Part shown: one piece after another, positions 1-8,133 of the stretch
Layout of the letters: every line of letters begins with the position of its first letter
How positions within the stretch are numbered: the first letter of the stretch is position 1
Assembly: GCA_018268755.1 (NCBI GenBank)
Contig: JAFDVW010000019.1
Span: 274,348-338,347, forward strand
DNA: 64,000 bases
Source of the DNA: Acidobacteriota bacterium
GTDB lineage: Bacteria > Acidobacteriota > Terriglobia > Terriglobales > Acidobacteriaceae
Direction of reading: 5' to 3'
The notes under the pieces: generated by a model
Seen by the model: the letters and a program-made list of their open reading frames with translations, nothing else
What the model was told of the DNA's origin: nothing
The model's database searches: none
Made by a program: the position numbers and the translations under genes

Positions 1-2
1 TG

Positions 3-719
3 ACCGGTATCTACACAGCACTGGGAACGCTGGTTCCTCTCGTAATGCTCACCCCTGACCTGGTGTGGACGCAGAACGGCTTGCTCATCATTGCCGGCAA
101 CGTTGTCACGATCATCGGCGTGGTACTTTGCGCGGTAGCAGGCGATGTTCGCAACAGAAAGATACAGCAAGGCGAAGCAGAAACACAATTGGGCATCAAG
201 TTTTCCTTTCCTGTCGCGCTGACAATTTGCGTTCTCGCCGGAGTGCTCTCAGCGATGTTGAATTTTGCCTTCGCCTTCGGTTCTCCCATGATCGATGCCG
301 CCCGACAACTGGGCTATTCCAAAGACGACGGTGCGAATGTCTTGTGGCTGCTTGCGATCCTCGCCGGCGGCACCCTGAATGTGGGTTACTGCTTTTATCT
401 TTTTCAACGCAACAGAAATTGGTCGATGTTATGGCGCAACACCGCTCCCTGGGACTGGTTTCACGCCGCTATGATGGCACTGCTCTGGACTGCATCTCTT
501 TTCGTGTACGGCTGGGGCGCTAATGACCTTGGCAGGCTCGGTCCCGCTCTTGGATGGTCGTTGTGGAACGCGTTTCTTATCATTACAACCTTCGCCTGCG
601 GTTGGCTTACCAATGAATGGAAAGGATCCCCCCGCAATGCTATCCGATTGCTAATGGGCGGAATTGCCCTCTTAATCGTAGCTACGGTCTTGTTGGGAAT
701 GGGTGGGGCGGGCGCCTAG
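3..719 (+). CDS. RhaT-family sugar:proton symporter, 5' end outside window
   Basis: Inner-membrane permease of the L-rhamnose:proton symporter (RhaT) family; the true substrate is not provable from sequence. The frame is open to the left edge, so the start lies outside. About 238 codons are visible against roughly 340 in E. coli RhaT, so about the first 100 residues are missing here. Hydrophobic segments alternate with short polar loops. The block around ICVLAGVLSAMLNFAFAFG matches the start of the family's second half, and the protein ends in a normal hydrophobic tail followed by TAG. A second, shorter RhaT-like segment follows in the same frame directly after the stop. The neighbouring minus-strand carbohydrate locus suggests a role in sugar uptake. 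Confidence 0.8.
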   Translation, partial: TGIYTALGTLVPLVMLTPDLVWTQNGLLIIAGNVVTIIGVVLCAVAGDVRNRKIQQGEAETQLGIKFSFPVALTICVLAGVLSAMLNFAFAFGSPMIDAARQLGYSKDDGANVLWLLAILAGGTLNVGYCFYLFQRNRNWSMLWRNTAPWDWFHAAMMALLWTASLFVYGWGANDLGRLGPALGWSLWNAFLIITTFACGWLTNEWKGSPRNAIRLLMGGIALLIVATVLLGMGGAGA

Positions 720-1346
720 TTTGGCTCGGGGGACTTCCTGAATCTGGCGCCGATCAACAAGGTAATCATATTGCTGGTTATGATCGGGGTTTTCGCCGGC
801 ATTCTTTCGGCGGGTTTGAATTTTAGCTTTGCCTTCGGACAAGATGTTGCGGTTGCGGCACAGGCGGCTGGGGCATCGGCAACGAGCGCCACCTACCCGA
901 TCTGGGCCCTGGCTATGCTGGGCGGAATGATCCCTAACCTTGGCTACCCCATTTTCCTCTGCTTTCGCAATCGGGCCTGGGGAGTGTTTCGCGCCGCCCC
1001 ACTTCGCGATCTCGCATTTAGCCTTTCTCTGGGCATTCTTTTCATGGGCTCCACTTCCCTTTATGGACTGGGCGCCGTGCGTCTAGGCCTGCTGGGAACT
1101 TCGGTTGGCTGGGGAATCATGCAGATCATGCAGATTGTAGTGGGAAATATCTCCGGCTTTTTGACCGGAGAGTGGAAACACGCGGACGGGAAAACCGTGC
1201 GCTCGATGACGGCGGGGATCGCACTTCTGGCGCTGGCGTCGGTTGTCATGGCCTACGGTAACTATGTGCAGGAGCCGCAACCCGCCTCTCCCCTTGTCAA
1301 GGCACGGACAAGCCAGAGCAGGACAAGCCAGGTCATTACTAATTGA
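720..1346 (+). pseudogene. N-terminally truncated second RhaT-family copy
   Basis: The frame continues without interruption from the stop codon of the preceding RhaT gene and encodes only the C-terminal half of the family, beginning near VIILLVMIGVFAGILSAGLN, which aligns by eye with ICVLAGVLSAMLNFAFAFG upstream. The first usable start is TTG at 771, with AAGG about eight bases before it; there is no ATG ahead of the conserved block. RhaT needs about ten membrane segments, and about five remain, so it is unlikely to transport alone. Tandem duplication followed by deletion is the simplest history. It could still be made as a half-transporter. The last 25 residues are polar and not family-like. 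Confidence 0.6.
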
Positions 1347-1476
1347 CGCGGCTGACTGGGGGCACCCATTCCGGCTGCCCGCAAGAAAATGAATGACGGC
1401 GATGAGAAACTATCAACCACTTACAACCCGCGGGAGACATCCCTAAACTGTGGTAAGAGTTAGACTTACAAACTCC

Positions 1477-1520
1477 GAAAAAGGCTGGCGTCGGGGGTTC
1501 AACTCCCTCCCTGGCCACCA
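1477..1520 (+). other. 3' fragment of a tRNA-Phe-like gene (attachment-site remnant)
   Basis: The sequence ends as a tRNA does: five-base T stem 1493-1497, T loop TTCAACT, matching 3' stem 1505-1509 with one G-T pair, acceptor strand CCTGGCC, discriminator A and an encoded CCA at 1518-1520. Going 5', GAAAA GGCTG GCGTC resembles the anticodon loop, stem and variable loop of bacterial tRNA-Phe(GAA), after which similarity stops. No GGCCAGG acceptor 5' strand or D arm lies at the expected distance. Identity that begins in the anticodon loop and runs to CCA is typical of tyrosine-recombinase attachment sites. By polarity, any element would lie to the left of 1477. Confidence 0.55.
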
Positions 1521-1639
1521 TCCTTACTAAAGCCTAAAGACCTACGCAAAAAAGCGAAACCCGCTCAGCCGAAATCCCAGGGGCGTGACGTTCGTATGCC
1601 CCTGCCTTGCTCGTAGGCCCTTTCCTTTGTTGTGATGAG

Positions 1640-3850
1640 TTATGGACTGACTTGCAGACGGTACGCCGTTCTCGACCGCAACTCGACGGTGACCGACGAT
1701 GCGCCCGGCGTAAGACGCACTGGAATTGACCTGGCCGGAGCCTCAACCTCGGTAAGCAGCAGTCTCTTCTGCAACCACGCGCTCGGGATGTGCACTTCTG
1801 CTGTCCGGCTCTTCACCGAATAGAGCACGATCTCGCTATCTCCACGGGGAATGGCGCGATAGTCATCGTCCACGGTCGTAACTCCACCGTCTATGACCGT
1901 CCAGTGCTCCTGGGATGAAACCTTTGAAACCGTGCCATCGGCAAATCTCCCCACATAGGTGGGCTGGGGCAAATCCTGCTTTGCTCCATTTCTGGCGACC
2001 GGCATCTGGCCCGGCTCTTCTCCAAGCCACACCAGGCGCTTGTTGGTGAGGTAGCCTTGCGTCAGGACGCCGAGATAATACATGTCACGGAGTTGGTCGT
2101 CGGTTGGGGGATCCCAGCGAATATGGAGGTCGAATTTCGGCTCATGGTGCTCCAGCGGGCGCGCCACAAAATCATGATTGGGCGCCCACCCCAGGACCTG
2201 CCCTACTCCGGAAGCCTTTCCGCCGCCGTAGATTTTCCCATGGGTCATCAGAATGTGGAATGGATCGGTCCGCACGAAGAGATGATAGGTGGAGTCCAGG
2301 ACTCCATAAAGACCATCCACCGGGCCTTCCGACGATATCGCAATGCCGTGCTGGTGGAACCAGTCCACAATCCGGACTGAACTCACGACTTCGTCGACGA
2401 TTCCGATATTCTCGTCCGGCCCAAAGCTAATGCTGTACGGCCGGAAAGTATCCAGTTGGATCGAGTTGGTCTTGGGCAACAGCTGCAACATGGCCCCGAC
2501 ACGCTCTTGGAAAAAGCCGGACTCCAGGTCCTTGGTATGAGAGATGCGGTAAACCTGTGGGCCCCCGGTGTAGTAGATGCTCCAGGGATAGGGCTTGCCA
2601 TTCCGTCCATCCGCCAGCACGGCAATACTGCGCTCAAAGCCGGGAGTGTTGGCATTGGAATCATCGATATTGATGTGGTAACTGATGGTGGTGTTGTACT
2701 TCCCTACTTCTCGGACCAGCCATTGCAGCTTGGTCAGGCCTCCCAACGCTTCATTGACTCGGTCGAAGTAGGGCCAACCAGAATCCATGCCCCGGTTCTG
2801 CCATCCGGTCAGTGCGGCAACCTGTTTGGCGTTGCCGGTGATGATTGAGATCCTCTTGATGAGCTGCAGCGTCTCCTCAAAAGTTGTGGAAGGCTGGACG
2901 CCCGGCTGATCGATCCAGTCATTCATGACTTTGTAGGAGAAAGTAGTAAAGGGATCGAAGACAGGGCTGGGGTCCCGCAACAGATCGTGCTGCCAGAGCG
3001 CGGCCTCCATCCAGTCGACGCGGCCATCGCCGTTGACATCGCGCGTCAGCAGGGCAATGCGGGCCTGGAGGAGCGGCTGCACCACTCCGCGCAAACGGTA
3101 GTAGTAGGTGCCGAGCCAAAACGCGAAATCGGTGGCCCGGGCATCGTAACCGAGAAACTGACTGCGGATCTTCCAGTACGGGATATTCGTTGCCAGAGTC
3201 GCAGTGATACCATCGGCGCTCGCCGAAACCCAGTTTCCAAGCACCGGATATAGCTCGCCATCTTCCTCTCCGATGGCGGAACTAAAAAATGGCCTGGGCT
3301 GATCGTAGCCGGCCATGTACTCCTTGTCCTTCCATGAGCGCCTTGAATACTCGCTGCGGTACATGCTGGAGGTCGGATTACTCGCCGTGATCCTGACAAG
3401 TTCCTGGTCGGGGAAGTTTAAGGTGACAAGCTTGAATTCGCCCTGCTCCTCTACCGAAGTCAGCTGCAATGACAGCTCATCAGGCAACACCTCGAAGCGC
3501 AACCCAAGGCGCAGACGCAAAGGCGTAATTGTCATCACATAGTCGACTTTCGTTTCATCGGATACACAGGCGACCACGTAGTCCCCGGCACTGAATATCC
3601 TGTCATTGAGTTCGATGAGCGCCGGACTGTCCGGGCGGGCTCCGAGAAGCCGGCCACGCCCTTGGACTTCATAGGACAGCACGCGAGGAAAGCGTGAGTC
3701 GAGGGTGACTTTCAGTTTTCCTCGATGGATTTCGACCGGGGCCGCTCCCCGCACCGTCTCGGGCGGACCCGCGAAAACAGGCGCGGACGCCCCCACCCAC
3801 AGCAGCACAGCACAAAACACCCAGAATCCGGACTTCATGGAAATTGGCAT
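1640..3850 (-). CDS. secreted GH101-like glycoside hydrolase
   Basis: Probable extracytoplasmic glycosidase related to the endo-alpha-N-acetylgalactosaminidase (GH101) core. From the ATG at 3850 (AAGGAA six bases upstream) it starts with a signal peptide of pattern MPISMKSGFWVFCAVLLW ending near APVFA. The middle holds the barrel-like part: NRGMDSGWPYFDRVNEALGG, a strand with SYHIN, a strand ending QLDTF (candidate catalytic Asp) and AISSEGP (candidate Glu). An EF-hand-like DVNGDGRVD suggests bound calcium. The C-terminus is beta-rich. It lies 31 bases downstream of the GH63-like gene and is probably co-transcribed with it. GH101 membership is by pattern only; another GH-clan barrel is possible. 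The frame also extends upstream to 3925, but that has a poorer ribosome site. Confidence 0.7.
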   Translation of the reverse strand: MPISMKSGFWVFCAVLLWVGASAPVFAGPPETVRGAAPVEIHRGKLKVTLDSRFPRVLSYEVQGRGRLLGARPDSPALIELNDRIFSAGDYVVACVSDETKVDYVMTITPLRLRLGLRFEVLPDELSLQLTSVEEQGEFKLVTLNFPDQELVRITASNPTSSMYRSEYSRRSWKDKEYMAGYDQPRPFFSSAIGEEDGELYPVLGNWVSASADGITATLATNIPYWKIRSQFLGYDARATDFAFWLGTYYYRLRGVVQPLLQARIALLTRDVNGDGRVDWMEAALWQHDLLRDPSPVFDPFTTFSYKVMNDWIDQPGVQPSTTFEETLQLIKRISIITGNAKQVAALTGWQNRGMDSGWPYFDRVNEALGGLTKLQWLVREVGKYNTTISYHINIDDSNANTPGFERSIAVLADGRNGKPYPWSIYYTGGPQVYRISHTKDLESGFFQERVGAMLQLLPKTNSIQLDTFRPYSISFGPDENIGIVDEVVSSVRIVDWFHQHGIAISSEGPVDGLYGVLDSTYHLFVRTDPFHILMTHGKIYGGGKASGVGQVLGWAPNHDFVARPLEHHEPKFDLHIRWDPPTDDQLRDMYYLGVLTQGYLTNKRLVWLGEEPGQMPVARNGAKQDLPQPTYVGRFADGTVSKVSSQEHWTVIDGGVTTVDDDYRAIPRGDSEIVLYSVKSRTAEVHIPSAWLQKRLLLTEVEAPARSIPVRLTPGASSVTVELRSRTAYRLQVSP

Positions 3851-3881
3851 GGAAGTTTCCTTGCTCGGCATTGCCCGTAAA

Positions 3882-5978
3882 TTATGGTTCTCCGGCTTCT
3901 TTGTACCGCTCCAGGGCGATCTCAATCAGCACGGCTGCCGACCATCCGTAGTCGGGGGAAGAACTGGAGTGTGCGTAAAGTCCACGCGTCTCGTGACCGG
4001 ACTGACCAGAGCGGGTCATTTCTCCCATTTGCTCAATTAGCTTGGGATCTCCCGGATAGTTTTCCTGAATCCACGGGGAACTCTGAAACACCTTCATCAC
4101 ACGATCGGCGAGAGAATCGGCTTCGGTCTTGTAGCCATACCGCCACAAGGTTTCGATCATCCAGTAATTGATGTGGGGCCATATACGCCCACGCCAATAG
4201 CCCATAGGATTAAATCCGGGATTATCGAACGAGAGGCTGGGAATGGGCATGTCGCTTCGATAAAACTCGGCGGGATTGAGCAGGTGGCCTTCAATGATGC
4301 GCTTTACCTCCTGCGCCGGCAGGGGCACTCCAGCCCACAAAGGCAAGAACAGGTTCGGACTCTTGACGCCGCTGAACTTCTCTTTTGTCCCTTCTTTCAC
4401 GTCGTAAAACATGGCGTCCTGGGGAAAATACATCACATCGACCATCAGCTTTCCCAGCTTGTCCCGCCGCTTTTCCCACTCCCGGCTTTCCGCAGCCAGC
4501 CCGAGTTCTTTTGCGGCCAGAGCCAGATAATTCATCTCATTAAAGAGGAAGGCATTAAGGTCAGGAGACTCCACCCCTTTCAGCGGCGGCGTGGACATAC
4601 CATACATGATTGGTTTTCCCGAGAACGCGGGGTCCCAACGGGCATCGTTGTCGGCAATTTCGCCGGTATTGGACCACATGGCAAGCCCGCGCGCACTGCT
4701 GTGATACTTGCACCAATAGTTGACGTAGGCCCGCATTCCGGGATAGGTCCTGGCCAGCCAGGCCCGGTCGTGGCTTTTGCCATATATCTTCCAGGCCGCC
4801 CAGGTCAGGATGGGAGCCTGGCCTTCCCCCGCACGATGGGTGTCAGCCAAAGTGAAGGGCAGACTCCCGCGCGGAGTCGCGTTGCGCAGGAAGGCCTCGA
4901 CGGTCTCCTGTGAAAGTTCGGGGTCGAACTCACGCGCGCCCAGAGCGCTGATCATCGAATCCCAGAAGTAGGGGATGGCGAGCCCCTGCTTGGTGGTGTA
5001 GGGGATGCGATTTCCCTCAAAATACCCCCCTTCCCCATAGACAAAGAGACTGTTCAAAGTGGTAATGGCATGGGCATAGAGGCGCTGATGTGCTGCATCG
5101 CTATAACGGCGCGGCAAAGGCGGGGCCGAGGAAATTAATTTTTCGATTCTTGCCGTCTCCACCGCGGGGGTCCAGCCCGTCGCTATCAATGCAGAGGCTG
5201 TGTTGAACCCGTCCTGTGCGATACCACGATTCTTGCCCAAGCCCATGGCAAGGGTGAACTTCGCGGTGGAACGTGGAGCGATGCTCACCGTCTTCGGTGT
5301 TAAGTCGGAAATGCAGGTGAGTTCAAGGGGAGTTCCTTCAATCATGCCGGCCACGAATTGCGAAACTCCGTAGACATTGCGTCCGTGCTCGCGATGTTGA
5401 AAGAGCGTCGTCCATGATCCCTCAGGCGCGCCCTCAATACCGGTGATCAATCCGATGGGGAAAGCACCTTCCCAGTCAGGCGCGACGCCTTTGCCGGGGT
5501 AATCAAAAGTGAGATGAAAATTACGAGAGGCAGGTCCAGGGTTTGCGAAGACAAATTCCACGGCGAGGGTATTACGCAGAGGGTAGGCAACCGACACGGT
5601 GAGCGTGACGTCATCGACGGAATCGACTTCCACAACCTTATCCGGCCGGAAATTTCGAGACACTAGCTTGACGTCAAGGGGCCGGTCATTCTCCGCCACT
5701 TGCCAGCGCAGCAAGGAATCCGAAATGGACGAGCCCCACCAACCGATGAATGTGGTCAGTTGCTGGATCCCGGGCTTTTCTGGAGCCGGCCAGTTGATGG
5801 CAATGTCGGAATATCGGTCGCTCCAGGCGGCGGCCGGGATCGTGTAGGGTGTCAGATTATCGAGGTTGACAGGCTCTCCCCTGGGGTCCACAGCAGACCC
5901 GGGAATACAGAACGCGCCAACGACCAGGCAAAACAATAAGATTGCCGGTTTGCGCCTGCTTTGCCACAGACCAGACAT
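3882..5978 (-). CDS. secreted GH63/trehalase-like (alpha/alpha)6 glycosidase
   Basis: Likely inverting exo-glycosidase with an (alpha/alpha)6 barrel of the GH63/GH37 type. The ATG at 5978 is preceded by AAGGAG nine bases upstream and gives a signal peptide with hydrophobic core AILLFCLVVGAFCIPGSA. A beta-sandwich N-domain (about residues 40-280) is followed by the barrel: YFWDSMISALGA with its conserved Asp, GSLPFTLADTHRAGEGQAP, and WRGRIWPHINYW near the end, then DYGWSAAVL. The length (698 aa) is normal for bacterial GH63-like enzymes. The frame extends 86 codons further upstream, but that part crosses the palindromic operator at 6081-6100 and lacks protein-like character. It probably heads a two-gene unit with the GH101-like gene. 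The exact sugar is not predictable. Confidence 0.8.
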   Translation of the reverse strand: MSGLWQSRRKPAILLFCLVVGAFCIPGSAVDPRGEPVNLDNLTPYTIPAAAWSDRYSDIAINWPAPEKPGIQQLTTFIGWWGSSISDSLLRWQVAENDRPLDVKLVSRNFRPDKVVEVDSVDDVTLTVSVAYPLRNTLAVEFVFANPGPASRNFHLTFDYPGKGVAPDWEGAFPIGLITGIEGAPEGSWTTLFQHREHGRNVYGVSQFVAGMIEGTPLELTCISDLTPKTVSIAPRSTAKFTLAMGLGKNRGIAQDGFNTASALIATGWTPAVETARIEKLISSAPPLPRRYSDAAHQRLYAHAITTLNSLFVYGEGGYFEGNRIPYTTKQGLAIPYFWDSMISALGAREFDPELSQETVEAFLRNATPRGSLPFTLADTHRAGEGQAPILTWAAWKIYGKSHDRAWLARTYPGMRAYVNYWCKYHSSARGLAMWSNTGEIADNDARWDPAFSGKPIMYGMSTPPLKGVESPDLNAFLFNEMNYLALAAKELGLAAESREWEKRRDKLGKLMVDVMYFPQDAMFYDVKEGTKEKFSGVKSPNLFLPLWAGVPLPAQEVKRIIEGHLLNPAEFYRSDMPIPSLSFDNPGFNPMGYWRGRIWPHINYWMIETLWRYGYKTEADSLADRVMKVFQSSPWIQENYPGDPKLIEQMGEMTRSGQSGHETRGLYAHSSSSPDYGWSAAVLIEIALERYKEAGEP

Positions 5979-6080
5979 GGGTCTGTTCTCCTTTTCAGTT
6001 GAACCGTTGCCGGATGCCGGCCTCAACCTGGGACCATCCACCTGGTAAAGCAGCCGCAGTCTAGTTTCTGTAATCTTTCT

Positions 6081-6100
6081 TGTCAACATCAATGTTGACA
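6081..6100. promoter_or_regulatory. perfect 9-2-9 palindrome, probable GntR operator
   Basis: TGTCAACAT CA ATGTTGACA is a perfect inverted repeat about 100 bases upstream of the GH63-like start, where a promoter would lie. The same half-site ATGTTGACA recurs at 12919-12927, overlapping the start codon of the GntR-family regulator at the head of this locus. Palindromes of this size with a short spacer suit a dimeric HutC-type repressor. Assignment to that regulator is inference. Confidence 0.65.
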
Positions 6101-6149
6101 CAACCCTTGAAAAGAGCCGGGTTTCCCGCATGTTCCCACCAGTATCGTG

Positions 6150-6400
6150 ATCTGATCCCGGCGCAGACCACGCGCTTTCACGTGATTGCGCCCGACTATC
6201 CGCGGATTCGGCAACGGTGACATGCCCGATCCGCAAGCTTCGCCTACACCTGCGACAAGCGGTCCGAGGTGATGGAGGCTTTCCTCAAGGACCGCGGTTT
6301 TGATCGTTGCGGCCTGTTCGTGCAAGACTCGGCGGTCCGGTGGGTTTTCGCATCGTCACGACCGCCTGGGAGTATTTCCAATGGAAGTGCCGCCTCTGCG
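6150..6400 (+). pseudogene. frameshifted remnant of an alpha/beta hydrolase gene
   Basis: Read in shifting plus-strand frames, this stretch gives consecutive pieces of one alpha/beta-hydrolase: TTRFHVIAPDYP (frame 1), then GFGNGDMPDPQ (shifted), then FAYT-DK-SEVMEAFLKDRG and FDRCGLFVQD (back in frame 1), then GGPVGFRIVT (shifted again). The order and spacing match haloalkane-dehalogenase-like or epoxide-hydrolase-like proteins, with QD..GG at the nucleophile-Asp position. At least two frameshifts and a stop interrupt it, and neither the N-terminus nor the cap and C-terminal parts are visible. It sits between the GH63-like and HEAT-repeat genes on the opposite strand, so it is a decayed resident or an insertion scar. 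Confidence 0.65.
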
Positions 6401-6462
6401 CGACCGCAGCGGGCGGCATCCTCCGGCCTGTCGGCCAGATAGTCGTTTGTTTCACGATGGTC

Positions 6463-7242
6463 TTAATAGGTGGCCGGGGATTGGCCGTTGATTTTGTCGA
6501 TGGCTTCCTGGGCAGCGGACCTGGCGCGAATGGATGTGAGGGTCTGGGTAAGAGCCGGCAGAGCAGATCTGGCGTCCGGTCCCATATTTCCCAGGGCGGC
6601 CGCCACGCTGCGTAAGACAAAGGGCGGTTCATTTTCAACCTTCAGTCTTTGCGCCAGGGCTCCGACCGCAATCCGTCCGGCCGGCCCTACTCTTCCCAAT
6701 GCGTCCGCGGCAGGGGCGCGGACATAATCCATCGGATCGTTCAATGCGCTCATGAGGGCGGGGACCGCACTCCTGGCCGCTTCACCAGCATTGCGCAGGG
6801 CCACCGCTGCCTCGCTTCGCACCTTGGGCTCGGGATCGGACAGGGCCTGCGCCAAAGCCTGCACGGCCGTGCCCTGGATGGCTTTTCCGGCCTGGCCAAG
6901 GGCCCAGGCAGCGGCGATTCGCACCTCTACATCGCTATCCCGTAATCCCTCCACCAGTTCGGGAAGCGACGATGCGGCTTGTGCTCCGAAGTTGCCGATG
7001 GCACGCAGGGTTTCTGCTTTTTGCCCCGGATCGCGCAGTTGCTGCATATAAAAGCGCAAGGGCCGTCCACGATATACCGCAGGGCCGGTCCTCTCTGCGG
7101 AAACGGCCGGCCGTTCGGTGCCCATTTCAGCCTGGATGGGCGCCGAGAGTGTGGATGAAGAGACGAGAGGTGGCCCCGCCGAAATCCTCTGCCCGGGAAA
7201 TACACTTACCATGAAGATCAGCGCGGTCTCGATGCGCACCAT
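6463..7242 (-). CDS. secreted HEAT-repeat protein
   Basis: Predicted exported HEAT/PBS-lyase-type repeat protein, likely a protein-protein scaffold; no enzyme motif is seen. The ATG at 7242 has AGGAGA five bases upstream and gives a short hydrophobic signal (VRIETALIFMVSVFPG). From about residue 75, helical repeats follow in tandem with the pattern (D)P-x2-VR-x2-AA-x-AL-x2-G, for example DSDVEVRIAAAWALGQAG, DPEPKVRSEAAVALRNAG and DPMDYVRAPAADALGRVG. It lies 61 bases downstream of the DUF2961-like gene in the same direction and is probably part of the same transcript. HEAT proteins often accompany carbohydrate-active loci in this phylum, but their role there is not defined. Confidence 0.8.
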   Translation of the reverse strand: MVRIETALIFMVSVFPGQRISAGPPLVSSSTLSAPIQAEMGTERPAVSAERTGPAVYRGRPLRFYMQQLRDPGQKAETLRAIGNFGAQAASSLPELVEGLRDSDVEVRIAAAWALGQAGKAIQGTAVQALAQALSDPEPKVRSEAAVALRNAGEAARSAVPALMSALNDPMDYVRAPAADALGRVGPAGRIAVGALAQRLKVENEPPFVLRSVAAALGNMGPDARSALPALTQTLTSIRARSAAQEAIDKINGQSPATY

Positions 7243-7303
7243 GATTCTCCTCGCATTTGCATAGGTCGAATGCTTGCCGGCATTTTTTCCGCCGTCTGCT
7301 CGG

Positions 7304-8128
7304 CTAGTCGGTTTTCTCCAGCACTCTTTCCAGCACAACGTCATTGATGCCGAAGTTGTATCCCAGAGAGCGCGGGTCCTTGCCCACACAGATGAAGCTC
7401 AGCAAATGCCGCCCCTTGCTGAGTGTGACCATGCCCAAGGCGCGGTCCCGCGCGACATAAACTTCCGGCAGATAGTTGTAAAAGATATCGGGACCGGGAA
7501 AAGGGACCTCTGAAGTGGCCGCCTGCCGGGGATCAAGATTCATGGCCTCTCCATCCATCGTCGCTTTGTAATCGCCATAATCCGGAGCTTGGGCAATGAG
7601 TCCGATCAGTTCGTATTGCCCGTCTTCCGCAATATCGATGGGAATGTCGATGCGCGCCCCGGCGCCCTCCGCCTCCAGAAACAGCAGGTCTTTGGCCCAA
7701 TCCACTTCCTTTTGGACGGAAGCTTTGCCCTTCTCCGTGGTCACATCCTTCAGAAAGTTTGTCACCCCCAGTTGGGTCGCATTTCCAAACGGAAGGCGTT
7801 CTTGCCCGTAAGGCGGTTCCGGCAGGTCCTGGTTGATCCCCTGCTGATACCAGAAAGCCACACTGGAAAAGAAATCGGCTCGCTCTTCAAATGACGACTT
7901 TACGGTGCCGTCGGGGCGATGATGGCCCATTCCTACTTCCTGGATACCGTACGGGAACAGGTATTCCGCCACATGTTCCGCTATCCGCGCGGCGTTCCCG
8001 TTCCCATCCTGGTTTCGGAATTGGGCGATCACATTGGGGTGATTGGAGCCGCCATGATGGTTCGAGAGCGCTTGGAATCCTCCCAGACCTTCTGATTTGG
8101 GCCAGCATACGGGCTCCCGTAACTCACG
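7304..8128 (-). CDS. 5'-truncated DUF2961 (GH172-like) protein
   Basis: The product matches only the C-terminal part of DUF2961/GH172-type proteins. The segment FFSSVAFWYQ followed by an L-P-x-PPYG motif is typical of the end of that domain, and a trailing beta-sandwich (about residues 150-270) ends in NDVVLER. GH172 members act on rare furanosides such as alpha-arabinofuranose or fructofuranose. The frame stays open upstream to a TGA at 8129-8131 and reads protein-like (GLGGFQALSNHHGGSNHPN), but has no ATG; GTG at 8032 is the first standard start and has no ribosome site. The catalytic N-terminal part is missing, so this is probably a gene broken by deletion directly behind the NPCBM gene. 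Confidence 0.55.
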   Translation of the reverse strand, partial: RELREPVCWPKSEGLGGFQALSNHHGGSNHPNVIAQFRNQDGNGNAARIAEHVAEYLFPYGIQEVGMGHHRPDGTVKSSFEERADFFSSVAFWYQQGINQDLPEPPYGQERLPFGNATQLGVTNFLKDVTTEKGKASVQKEVDWAKDLLFLEAEGAGARIDIPIDIAEDGQYELIGLIAQAPDYGDYKATMDGEAMNLDPRQAATSEVPFPGPDIFYNYLPEVYVARDRALGMVTLSKGRHLLSFICVGKDPRSLGYNFGINDVVLERVLEKTD

Positions 8129-8133
8129 TCACT

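Noticed and set aside
1339-1521. Minus-strand frame encoding a peptide with the REGVEPPTPAF motif
   Set aside because: This peptide is a known artefact of reading antisense through a tRNA 3' end; the DNA is better explained as the tRNA-Phe-like fragment.
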